A stretch of DNA of 19,756 nt. Origin: HGM13006 sp963649625. Its GTDB lineage: Bacteria; Bacillota; Clostridia; Oscillospirales; Oscillospiraceae. The notes below the pieces were generated by a model. That model was not told the DNA's origin, did not search any database, and worked only from the letters and a program-made list of their open reading frames with translations. Shown here piece after piece: positions 13,316 to 19,756 of the stretch (its first letter is position 1; the number at the start of each line of letters is the position of its first letter). A program made the translations under genes and the position numbers. The DNA lies in the NCBI GenBank assembly GCA_963649625.1, contig CAVJIP010000005.1:1-19756 (forward strand), given 5' to 3'.

Positions 13316-14287
13316 TCAGGCCAGACCGGCGGTGATAATGGCCATCTTGTAGACCTCGTCGGCGTTGCAGCCACGGCTCAGGTCGTTGATGGGGGCGTTC
13401 AGGCCCAGGAGAATGGGACCGTAGGCAGCGAAGCCGCCCAGGCGAGCCGCAATCTTATAGCCGATGTTACCGGCGGTCACATCGGGGAAGATAAAGGTGT
13501 TGGCCTGACCGGCAACGGGAGAGCCGGGGAACTTCAGCTGACCTACTTCGGGAGCCACGGCGGCGTCAAACTGCATCTCGCCGTCCACGGGAACGGTCAT
13601 GACCTCCTTGGCCTTGGCAACGGCATTCTGCACCTTAGTGACCTCATCGTCCTTGGCGGAGCCCTTGGTGGAGAAGCTCAGGAAAGCAACCTTGGGGTCA
13701 ATGCCGAAGGTCTGGGCACACTTGGCGGTCTCCTGGGCGATTTCCACCAGATTGTCCTCAGTGGGATGGATGTTGATGGCGCAGTCGCCCATGGCCAGCT
13801 TCTCCTGGGTGCCGTCGGCGTTGTCACGCACCATAATGAAGCAGGAGGACACGATGGTGTTGCCGGGTTTGGTCTTAATGAGCTGCAGGGCGGGACGAAC
13901 GGTGTCGGCGGTGGAGTAGGTGGCGCCGCCCAGCAGGCACTCGGCATTGCCCATCTTCACCAGCATAGTGCCGAAGTAGTTGCCCTTGAGCAGGTTTGCC
14001 TTGCACTGCTCGGGGGTCATCTTGCCCTTGCGAAGCTCAACCATCTTGGCGACCATGGCATCCATCTCGGGATAGGTCTCGGGGTCAATGATCTCAACGC
14101 CTTCAATGTCGAAGCCGCCCTTCTTGGCAGCGGCCTCAACCTGGGCCACGTTGCCCACCAGGATCACCTTCATAATGCCTTCTGCCTTAATGCGGGCAGT
14201 GGCCTCCAGAATCCGGGCATCGGGGCCCTCGGTAAAGACGATGGTCTTAGGGTCCTTTTTCAGCTTTTCAATCAGAGCATCAAACAT
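13316..14287 (-). CDS. pta: Phosphate acetyltransferase
   Basis: This 323-residue cytoplasmic enzyme interconverts acetyl-CoA and acetyl phosphate, feeding acetate production with ATP gain. The family layout is complete: VFTEGPDARILEATARI (17-33), VILVGNVAQVEAAA, the central block GNYFGTMLVKMGNAECLLGGATYSTADTVRPALQ, FIMVRDN, MGDCAINIHPT, the substrate-site motif FLSFSTKGSAKDDEVTKV, and SPVAGQANTFIFPDVTAGNIGYKIAARLGG near the end. Length is typical of the short Pta without an N-terminal regulatory domain. GGAGG lies nine bases before the ATG. A strong promoter at 14351-14379 makes it a single-gene unit. The usual partner ackA is not adjacent. A phosphate butyryltransferase is less likely given the motifs. 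Confidence 0.95.
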   Translation of the reverse strand: MFDALIEKLKKDPKTIVFTEGPDARILEATARIKAEGIMKVILVGNVAQVEAAAKKGGFDIEGVEIIDPETYPEMDAMVAKMVELRKGKMTPEQCKANLLKGNYFGTMLVKMGNAECLLGGATYSTADTVRPALQLIKTKPGNTIVSSCFIMVRDNADGTQEKLAMGDCAINIHPTEDNLVEIAQETAKCAQTFGIDPKVAFLSFSTKGSAKDDEVTKVQNAVAKAKEVMTVPVDGEMQFDAAVAPEVGQLKFPGSPVAGQANTFIFPDVTAGNIGYKIAARLGGFAAYGPILLGLNAPINDLSRGCNADEVYKMAIITAGLA

Positions 14288-14350
14288 TGTAATTTACCTC
14301 CGTAAAAGATTATATGGAATAACGGATGGCAGATGGAACTGTCAGCCACT

Positions 14351-14379
14351 ATTATACAACAATATTTCCGGGTTCTCAA
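14351..14379 (-). promoter_or_regulatory. Strong promoter of pta
   Basis: TTGAGA (14379-14374), a 17-base spacer and TATAAT (14356-14351) on the minus strand, starting 19 bases after the stop of the AI-2E permease gene. The leader is about 55 bases. Confidence 0.88.
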
Positions 14380-14397
14380 CAGATAAATGAGATAATT

Positions 14398-15765
14398 TCA
14401 GGGGTTTGTGGCATCCTCCCCAGGCTCCTGGGGGCCCTGCTCCGACTGGGAGGAGGTGGTGGCCTTTCGGGAGGCCCGGCGATGCTTTCGCCGGCTCACG
14501 GGGCGGCGCCACTTGGAGTAGTTTACCCGGGGCGGATAGTTCCAGCTGTCATAGTCCGAGGTAACGGTGGAAAGCCCCTGGTTGGAAAGGAGGCGGTTGG
14601 CCACCTCGGTGATAATCTTATAAATCACAGCAAACAGCGGCACGGCAATGACCATGCCGATAATGCCGAAGAAGCTGCCGAATACCAGAATGGACACCAC
14701 CACCCAGAAGCCGTTCAGGCCGGTGGCATCTCCCAGAATGGTAGGGCCGATCACATTGCCGTCCAGCTGCTGAAGCACTAAAATGAAGATAATAAAGGTG
14801 AGGCACTCCATGGGATCAATGACCAGCAGCAGCAGGGCAGAGGGAATCGCCCCCAGATAGGGGCCAAAGAAGGGGATCACATTGGTGACGCCTACAATAA
14901 TGGAAATCAGCATGGTATAGGGCATATCCAGCACGCTCAGCCCCAGGAAGCACAGCACGCCGATAATGGCGGAATCAATGATCTTGCCCCCAATAAAGCC
15001 GCCGAAGGCCTGGTTGGCAAAGGTGCAGACATTGCAGACAATGCCGCCCCGCTTTGTGCCCAGCAGGGCATAGCAGAGCTTTTTGGCCTGGGCCAGGAAT
15101 TTTCGTTTGCCCATCAGCAGATAGACGGAGATAATGACCCCGATGACCAGGTTTAAGAGGGCCTTGGCCAGGTTGACCACGCTGGTGGTAAGGGAGGCCA
15201 TCAGGGTCTGCACCTTGGGCAGCAGGGAGGAGGTGAGCCAGTCACTGAAATAGGAATAGAGCATATCCATAATGTCGGTGGTAATATCCGCCATTTCCAG
15301 GTTGCTGGTGATGTGGCTTGTGACCCACCCATTGAGGCTGTTATAGTAGGAGGGAAGGTTTCCGGCGATGGTGTTCAGGCTGTCCAGCAGCTGGGGCAGC
15401 ACCATGGCCAAAAGGGCCCAGATCACTAAAATCATCAGAATCAGGGAAACCAGCACCCCAATGCCCCGGCTCAGGCTCTCCGCCTTTTCCGGTCTGGAGA
15501 GCTTGGAGGCCAGTCTGGGCTCCAGGAGCTTGGCCACCCGGCCCACAATGGGGTCCAGCAGGTAGGCGATGCCCAGGCCGTAGCACACCGGGGCCAAGGT
15601 GTGGAGCAGGGAGCCGATGATACCGAAAAAGGCGGTGAGCTTTGTGACGAACTGGGCCACAATAATACAGGCCACAATCACCGTAAAGGCGGTCAGTCCC
15701 CAGCGGAAGTAAATGTTTTCTCTGTGCTTTTCAAATAAGGTTTCTCGTTCCTGCTTGTCGTCCAT
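14398..15765 (-). CDS. AI-2E family transporter (PerM/YdiK-type permease)
   Basis: A 455-residue membrane protein of the AI-2E exporter-like family. It has the usual eight-segment plan: two N-terminal helices (FRWGLTAFTVIVACIIVAQF, LLHTLAPVCYGLGIAYLLDPIVGRV), a long soluble stretch with SLNTIAGNLPSYYNSL, then VVNLAKALLNLVIGVIISVYLLMGKRKF. The family signature block DMPYTMLISIIVGVTNVIPFFGPYLGAIPS (near 275-305) follows, then LQQLDGNVIGPTILGDATGLNGFWVVVSIL. The C-terminal tail (about 415-455) is basic and Ser/Arg rich. The ATG at 15765 (MDDKQERE) has GGGAGGC eight bases upstream, better than the ATG at 15795. The true substrate is uncertain in this family (AI-2, other small molecules or ions). 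A weak TATACT (15809-15804) without a good -35 is the only promoter candidate. Confidence 0.9.
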   Translation of the reverse strand: MDDKQERETLFEKHRENIYFRWGLTAFTVIVACIIVAQFVTKLTAFFGIIGSLLHTLAPVCYGLGIAYLLDPIVGRVAKLLEPRLASKLSRPEKAESLSRGIGVLVSLILMILVIWALLAMVLPQLLDSLNTIAGNLPSYYNSLNGWVTSHITSNLEMADITTDIMDMLYSYFSDWLTSSLLPKVQTLMASLTTSVVNLAKALLNLVIGVIISVYLLMGKRKFLAQAKKLCYALLGTKRGGIVCNVCTFANQAFGGFIGGKIIDSAIIGVLCFLGLSVLDMPYTMLISIIVGVTNVIPFFGPYLGAIPSALLLLVIDPMECLTFIIFILVLQQLDGNVIGPTILGDATGLNGFWVVVSILVFGSFFGIIGMVIAVPLFAVIYKIITEVANRLLSNQGLSTVTSDYDSWNYPPRVNYSKWRRPVSRRKHRRASRKATTSSQSEQGPQEPGEDATNP

Positions 15766-15845
15766 CGGCGGAGCCTCCCTATCAGCAATTGGCATATAGT
15801 ATCAGTATAGCACAGAAAAGAGGAAAAAGCACCCCCTTTCCAAAG

Positions 15846-15883
15846 AAAACCCGCATGGAACCGGGAACCCGATTCCATGCGGG
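15846..15883 (-). terminator. Terminator of the BKACE gene
   Basis: An 11-bp stem CCCGCATGGAA/TTCCATGCGGG (15850-15860 with 15873-15883) is followed on the minus strand by TTTTCTTT. It lies 14 bases past the stop at 15898. Confidence 0.9.
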
Positions 15884-15897
15884 GAAAGCTGCGGAAA

Positions 15898-16911
15898 TTA
15901 CTTCTTGCCGCCCATGGAGGTAGCAGCGAAGTAGGGGCCGCCGAACTCATCGGTGACAGCCTGCTTTGCGGCCTCCAGATCCTCGACCTTCACAGCGTCC
16001 AGTGCGGCGCAGACAGCCTCATGATCCAGGGGATTCAGGCCCAGCATTGCACGGGCCTCAGCAGGGGTAGCGACCTCATTGCCGAAGGCCTCAATGGCCC
16101 GGGCAGCCCGCTGCACCAGCATCAGGTTGGTGGCCATGATCTTGTTGCCGTCCTTGTCCTTGCCGTAGACCACGTTGTCCTCCATGCCTACGCGGACATG
16201 GCCGCCGTTGGCAATGCAGGAGAACATAACAGGCAGATGGCCCTTGCCGATGCCGAAGCCGGACCAGGTGCATTCAGCAGGCAGCTTGCCGGCGGCCTGG
16301 AGGTTGTGCATCTCATCCAGCAGGATCTGCAGGTCATGGGGGGTAGCATCCATGCCGCCCACAACGCCCAGGCAGAACTGGAAGTGCAGAGGAGCAACTA
16401 CGAAGCCCTTCTTCCAATAGATGCCCACGGCCCGGAGAGCACCGAAGTCGAAAATCTCGAACTCGGGCTTAATGCCCTTCTCCTGATATAGCTTGCCCAG
16501 GGTGGAGAGCATGGTGGGGGAGTTATGGAACACACCGCCGGGGATGCCCCAGTTGAAGGAGGAGGCATCAAAGGTGCCCATCTCAATGCCGGGAACATTC
16601 TTGTGGTGGAGCATACGCATGGCGTTGCCGTAGGGGGAGTCGTCGGAAACACGGTTGTCGCCGGAGGAGGTGCAGTTCACGATCACATCGCAGTCCTTGT
16701 GAGCCCGGAGGGCCTTGATGGTCTCATAGAACTTTACGGGATCCATCACACCGGCACCGTTGTCGTCACGCATATGGAGGTGAACAACGGAAGCACCGGC
16801 CTTCCAACACTCATAAGCGCACTCGGCGATCTGAGCGGGAGTCTCGGGAATGTCATAACCAGCGGGAGTGACAGCGCCGGTCAGTGCGGCGGTAATGATT
16901 GTCTTTGCCAT
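15898..16911 (-). CDS. BKACE-family (DUF849) beta-keto acid cleavage enzyme
   Basis: A 337-residue TIM-barrel, Zn-dependent enzyme of the family typified by 3-keto-5-aminohexanoate cleavage enzyme Kce, which condenses a beta-keto acid with acetyl-CoA to give acetoacetate and a new CoA ester. The metal site is seen in GASVVHLHMRD (His44, His46) and in GGHVRVGMEDN (Arg240 and Glu244, the latter matching the conserved Glu). Other family blocks are IVNCTSSGDNRV, PGIEMGTFDASSFNWG and SGFGIGKGHLPV. The ATG at 16911 has AAAGGA nine bases upstream; an in-frame TTG at 16920 is less likely. In lysine fermenters kce sits with kdd, kal and kamA. Here none of these is adjacent, so the substrate is open: it may be the lysine-pathway enzyme or a paralogue for another keto acid. 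It has its own promoter and terminator. Confidence 0.9.
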   Translation of the reverse strand: MAKTIITAALTGAVTPAGYDIPETPAQIAECAYECWKAGASVVHLHMRDDNGAGVMDPVKFYETIKALRAHKDCDVIVNCTSSGDNRVSDDSPYGNAMRMLHHKNVPGIEMGTFDASSFNWGIPGGVFHNSPTMLSTLGKLYQEKGIKPEFEIFDFGALRAVGIYWKKGFVVAPLHFQFCLGVVGGMDATPHDLQILLDEMHNLQAAGKLPAECTWSGFGIGKGHLPVMFSCIANGGHVRVGMEDNVVYGKDKDGNKIMATNLMLVQRAARAIEAFGNEVATPAEARAMLGLNPLDHEAVCAALDAVKVEDLEAAKQAVTDEFGGPYFAATSMGGKK

Positions 16912-16967
16912 GGAAATCAATCCTTTCTTAATTTTGGCACCCAGGAGGGCACCGTTTTACTCCCTCT

Positions 16968-16995
16968 ATTGTAGCACAATTCAGACAAAATGCAA
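16968..16995 (-). promoter_or_regulatory. Promoter of the BKACE gene
   Basis: TTGCAT (16995-16990), a 16-base spacer and TACAAT (16973-16968) on the minus strand, about 57 bases ahead of the ATG. Confidence 0.75.
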
Positions 16996-17050
16996 TGGTT
17001 TTTCATAGAATTATCCGGGAGGATTCCACAGGAAACGGAGAAAAAAGACG

Positions 17051-17090
17051 AAAAAAAGGCGGACTGCCGCCCATAGGGGGACAGTCCGCC
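17051..17090 (-). terminator. Terminator of the solute-binding protein gene
   Basis: A 9-bp stem GGCGGACTG/CAGTCCGCC (17058-17066 with 17082-17090) is followed on the minus strand by seven T residues (plus-strand A run 17051-17057). It lies 12 bases beyond the stop at 17103. Confidence 0.93.
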
Positions 17091-17102
17091 GAAAATGTGG
17101 AA

Positions 17103-18890
17103 TTACTTGTACATCCGATCATAGACCGCCTGATAGATTTCTACGCAGCGATCCAAGTTCATGGACTTGCACTGATCCACATAGGCATTCCAGCTCTCGT
17201 CCGTCAGCTCCGATTCGCCGATCATCCATTTGAGAATCTGCTCCGTGGCGTAGGTGTACACGGTGGTGGCGATATTAGCGTACTCGGCGTTTTCCTCGGT
17301 TGTCAGGGACAGGGTGGGCAGGGAGCATTCGTCGGTGCCGTTGCCGTTCCAGATGTCAAAAGCGGACAGCTCCACCTCGTCATAGGTGTAGAACACAGCA
17401 GTGGCGTTGGCGTAGTTGTTGAACACCGGGTTGGTGTACATATTCCGAAGGTTCATGGTGTTGTAGCCGTCGGGGTTGTGGACGATAAAGTCCGTGTAGA
17501 CAGGCTGGCCCTGGTCGTTGTACTCAAAGCACACACCCTCCTCCCCGTAGTTTGTGACCATGTAGCCATCCCAGGTGTAGAACCAGTTCATAAACTCCAG
17601 GGCCATCTCCGGATCCTCACAGCCGGTGGTGATGGACATATTGCCGTTGCCGGTGTGGCTGGTTTTCATGCGGAACTTGTAGGTGTCCCCCTCCTGCTCC
17701 ACCAGAGGTGCCATGGCCTTAAAGTCAAAGGTGGGGGTAATGGCGGCGGCGGTCATGGTGGAGAACTTGTCGCCCCGAATGGAGGTGACGGCGCACTGGT
17801 CGTTGGAGACGTAGCTGTTGATGTAGTCGGGGCCGTAGGACTCGGAGTAGAAGTCGTCCTTAATGAGTCCGGCGGCATAGAACCGATGGAAACCGTCAAT
17901 ATAGCTCCGGAAATGGTCGTCCGTCAGGGAGGAAATGATGGTTCCCCCGTCCATCATCATGCCCAGGTCTGTCCAGCCCAGGTTGATGCCGGTGGTGCCG
18001 AAGGCTCCGGTGAAGCCCTCCAGCACGGAGGAGTTGTCGATAAAGATGGGATATGTGCAGTTATACTGGTTTTTCACGGCGGACAGGTAGTCAAACATAT
18101 CGTCCACGGTGACGGGAGCCTCCATGCCAAACTCCTTGGCCCAATCGGCCCGGTAGCTCAGGCCTTGCTCCGAGACCACGTTGGAGGCCAGGGTCCAGAT
18201 TCGCAGAATCCGGTTATCATCGGTGTAGACGCTTTTGAGGGTGTAGTCGTCCATGGTGTCCACCAGGGCCATATAGTTGGGCATATGGTCGTCCACCAGG
18301 CCGGTCAGGTCAATAATCACGTCATCGTCATAGGCCGCAGTCACGCCGCCGGAATAGTAGTCCATGGCCATCAGATCCGGGAACTCCCCGGTGGCAATGG
18401 TCAGATTAAACTGCTCATAGGCGGCGGAGTCCGAGCATTCAATAAACTTCATGTGGACGCCGGTGGCCTCCTCCACAATGGGCAGAGTGGGCATATCCGC
18501 ATAGCTGTTCATCAGGCCGTTCCAAATAAAGGCGGAAAATACCCGCCACATGGTCAGGGTGCCGCCCTTGTCCAAGGGATAGGAGATGTTCTCTCCCACG
18601 CCCTCCTGGAGCTTTTTGTAGTCCTCATTGGTCTGCTGGCTCATGGCGGCGTATTTTTCCGCCATGGTGGCGTATTCTACCGGGGTATCCTCCACGGAGG
18701 AATCCTCCAGGGCAGATGTCTCCGGGGCGGTGGATGCTTCAGCCGATGGCGCAGGCGGGGTACTCTCCGACACGGCAGGGGCATCGGTGGGGACAGACTC
18801 GGAGACCGAGCTGTCGGTGCCGCCGCAGCCGGAAAACAGGGCCAGAACCATGGTCAGGGCCAGCAGCAGGGATAACAGTTTCTTGCTCAT
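17103..18890 (-). CDS. Lipoprotein extracellular solute-binding protein (ABC transporter family 1, LplA-like)
   Basis: A 595-residue secreted lipoprotein. Residues 1-22 are a lipoprotein signal peptide ending in the lipobox LFSGC (Cys22), so it should be anchored to the outer face of the membrane. Residues 23-75 are a Ser/Pro/Glu/Thr-rich linker. The rest is a large solute-binding fold: GGTLTMWRVFSAF start, GVHMKFIECSDSAAYEQFNLTIATGEFPDLMAMD (typical of family 1 binding proteins for sugars), MFDYLSAVKNQ, and a C-terminal part with GNMSITTGCEDPEMALEFMNWFYTWDGYMVTNYGEEG, similar in layout to LplA-type proteins of about 500-600 residues. The ATG at 18890 has AAAGGAG upstream and begins the signal peptide; a longer frame to 18947 would start at the promoter. 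No permease or ATPase genes are seen, so its partner transporter lies elsewhere or is shared. Substrate is unknown; sugar is a guess. Confidence 0.92.
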   Translation of the reverse strand: MSKKLLSLLLALTMVLALFSGCGGTDSSVSESVPTDAPAVSESTPPAPSAEASTAPETSALEDSSVEDTPVEYATMAEKYAAMSQQTNEDYKKLQEGVGENISYPLDKGGTLTMWRVFSAFIWNGLMNSYADMPTLPIVEEATGVHMKFIECSDSAAYEQFNLTIATGEFPDLMAMDYYSGGVTAAYDDDVIIDLTGLVDDHMPNYMALVDTMDDYTLKSVYTDDNRILRIWTLASNVVSEQGLSYRADWAKEFGMEAPVTVDDMFDYLSAVKNQYNCTYPIFIDNSSVLEGFTGAFGTTGINLGWTDLGMMMDGGTIISSLTDDHFRSYIDGFHRFYAAGLIKDDFYSESYGPDYINSYVSNDQCAVTSIRGDKFSTMTAAAITPTFDFKAMAPLVEQEGDTYKFRMKTSHTGNGNMSITTGCEDPEMALEFMNWFYTWDGYMVTNYGEEGVCFEYNDQGQPVYTDFIVHNPDGYNTMNLRNMYTNPVFNNYANATAVFYTYDEVELSAFDIWNGNGTDECSLPTLSLTTEENAEYANIATTVYTYATEQILKWMIGESELTDESWNAYVDQCKSMNLDRCVEIYQAVYDRMYK

Positions 18891-18913
18891 ATTCCGTTCT
18901 CCTTTCTTCGCAG

Positions 18914-18945
18914 GAAGGCGGTAGTTCGCCTTCTTACCATGGTAC
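18914..18945. promoter_or_regulatory. Two palindromes at the start of the solute-binding protein transcript
   Basis: GAAGGCG/CGCCTTC (18914-18920 and 18927-18933) lies in the 5' leader, and the perfect palindrome TACCATGGTA (18936-18945) sits directly at the expected transcript start next to the -10 box. Such placement suits a repressor operator or a leader hairpin. No regulator gene is adjacent in the window. Confidence 0.5.
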
Positions 18946-18946
18946 A

Positions 18947-18975
18947 ATTATAAGAGCTGCCGCAGAGTTTGTAAA
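18947..18975 (-). promoter_or_regulatory. Strong promoter of the solute-binding protein gene
   Basis: TTTACA (18975-18970), a 17-base spacer and TATAAT (18952-18947) on the minus strand, five of six and six of six matches to consensus. Confidence 0.88.
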
Positions 18976-19045
18976 CTGGGGATAGTTCACAATATTTCCT
19001 TAATATAATTGTAACATTTATGGAGAAAAATCCAGATGAAACAGC

Positions 19046-19075
19046 AAAACCGCCTCCCCGATGGGAGGGAGGCGG
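19046..19075 (-). terminator. Terminator of the right-edge unknown gene
   Basis: A 9-bp stem CCGCCTCCC/GGGAGGCGG (19050-19058 with 19067-19075, 8-base loop) is followed on the minus strand by TTTTGCTGTTT. It lies eight bases beyond the stop at 19084 and insulates the solute-binding protein gene. Confidence 0.88.
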
Positions 19076-19083
19076 CGGACAGG

Positions 19084-19756
19084 TCAAAAGGCGGGGGTCA
19101 AAACGGTGATGTCGCAGGCCTCCGTGACACTGTTCCAGCCATAAAGCCACCAGGTGCCATCGGGGCCGGAGCAGGTGTAGCGAGAGACGGAGGGCGTGAC
19201 CTCGTAGAAGTTGGCACAGGGATAGTCCAGAGCGTCCTCCCAGGCCAGCAGAAGGGTCTGGCGGCCGGTGATATGGATGCCCTCGATGCCCTGAGTGGTG
19301 GCCACCAGCAGGTCATAGGCGGGGTCTGTGGATTCCAGAAAGGTGTTGGGCTGGATGCTGTTTTCAGTGGCGATTTCATAGAAGCATTGGGGAACCGCCC
19401 GATCCGATTCCAGAGTGCAGAGAATACCGTAGGCCTCGCTGTCGATGGGGGACTGGCGACGAATCATCATATTCACCTGGCCGTCCGGGGTGCGAAATAG
19501 CCCCACTGCGTTCACCGGGCCCTCCGGAAAGAGCATCTCCATGAGCCGATCCTCCTCCCGACCCTCCAGCTCCTCCATCCAGTCCGCCTCCCGGGGAAGA
19601 TACCCGGAGGTGTCCTGGCAGTAATCCGACAGGGAGCGGCGGGACAGCTCAGTTCCGCTGTGGTCAAAGACCATCAGCCAGGAATCCACATAGCCGCTTA
19701 CCAGGAAATAGTAGTGCTCCCGGTCATAAGAAAACCCATAGGGGGAGCCCTGGGGC
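19084..19756 (-). CDS. Unknown protein, 5' end beyond the right edge
   Basis: The frame is open from the stop at 19084-19086 to the window edge, giving at least 223 residues, so the true start lies outside. A GTG at 19689 inside the frame has no ribosome binding site and upstream codons continue without a stop (…PQGSPYGFSYDREHYYFLVSGYVDSWL). The visible part is acidic and rich in aromatic residues, with short strand-like segments (SWLMVFDHSG, NAVGLFRTPDGQVNMMI, YDLLVATTQGIEGIHI, TWWLYGWNSVTEACDITVL). This resembles blades of a beta-propeller or another repeated beta structure, as in extracellular proteins. I do not recognise the family. It ends before a terminator and is transcribed in the same direction as the solute-binding protein, but the two are separated by that terminator and a new promoter. 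Confidence 0.75.
   Translation of the reverse strand, partial: PQGSPYGFSYDREHYYFLVSGYVDSWLMVFDHSGTELSRRSLSDYCQDTSGYLPREADWMEELEGREEDRLMEMLFPEGPVNAVGLFRTPDGQVNMMIRRQSPIDSEAYGILCTLESDRAVPQCFYEIATENSIQPNTFLESTDPAYDLLVATTQGIEGIHITGRQTLLLAWEDALDYPCANFYEVTPSVSRYTCSGPDGTWWLYGWNSVTEACDITVLTPAF

Noticed and set aside
16995..18875. Plus-strand open frame (626 residues) opposite the solute-binding protein
   Set aside because: Composition typical of antisense frames (His, Val, Gly rich) and it covers a lipoprotein gene with a clear signal peptide, promoter and terminator.

Overview
The window looks like chromosome of a GC-rich gut-type Firmicute, most likely a Clostridia member of the Oscillospiraceae. 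This rests on near-consensus sigma-A promoters (TTGACA / TATAAT), AGGAGG-type ribosome binding sites, a single-chain class II glycyl-tRNA synthetase, a transketolase split into two genes, phosphate acetyltransferase, and a BKACE-family enzyme. The assignment is inference from gene families and composition; no rRNA or other species marker is present.

Layout. Positions 1-366 hold mobile-element debris: the start of an unknown gene running off the left edge, and a wrecked IS3-type transposase with an internal deletion. Positions 414-2350 are an Xaa-Pro aminopeptidase unit (minus strand) with its own promoter and terminator. Positions 2403-4687 carry a large protein with a Gly-Gly-Pro collagen-like tract and a predicted beta-helix body (minus), divergent from an acyltransferase-3 membrane protein (plus, 4786-5838). 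Positions 5839-6346 form a 508-base stretch without a gene. It contains a near-perfect promoter, several strong hairpins and a terminator-like stem, and I read it as a candidate structured non-coding RNA. The glyS promoter follows.

Positions 6347-10358 are a likely operon on the plus strand: glyS, two transketolase subunits and rsmG. Positions 10516-12101 carry a MinD-like ATPase and a methylglyoxal-synthase-like protein, ended by a strong terminator, then a small GIY-YIG protein with its own terminator. Everything after 12100 is on the minus strand: azlD/azlC (branched-chain amino acid export), pta, an AI-2E family permease, a stand-alone BKACE enzyme, an orphan lipoprotein solute-binding protein, and an unknown protein cut by the right edge.

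Most of the window is housekeeping and core metabolism with clear promoters and terminators. The items most worth a second look are the candidate RNA at 5913-6130, the collagen-like/beta-helix protein without a signal peptide, the MGS-like protein that has lost the catalytic residues known from E. coli MgsA, and a long inverted repeat over the azlC promoter. I see no CRISPR array, tRNA, rRNA or recognisable defence system.
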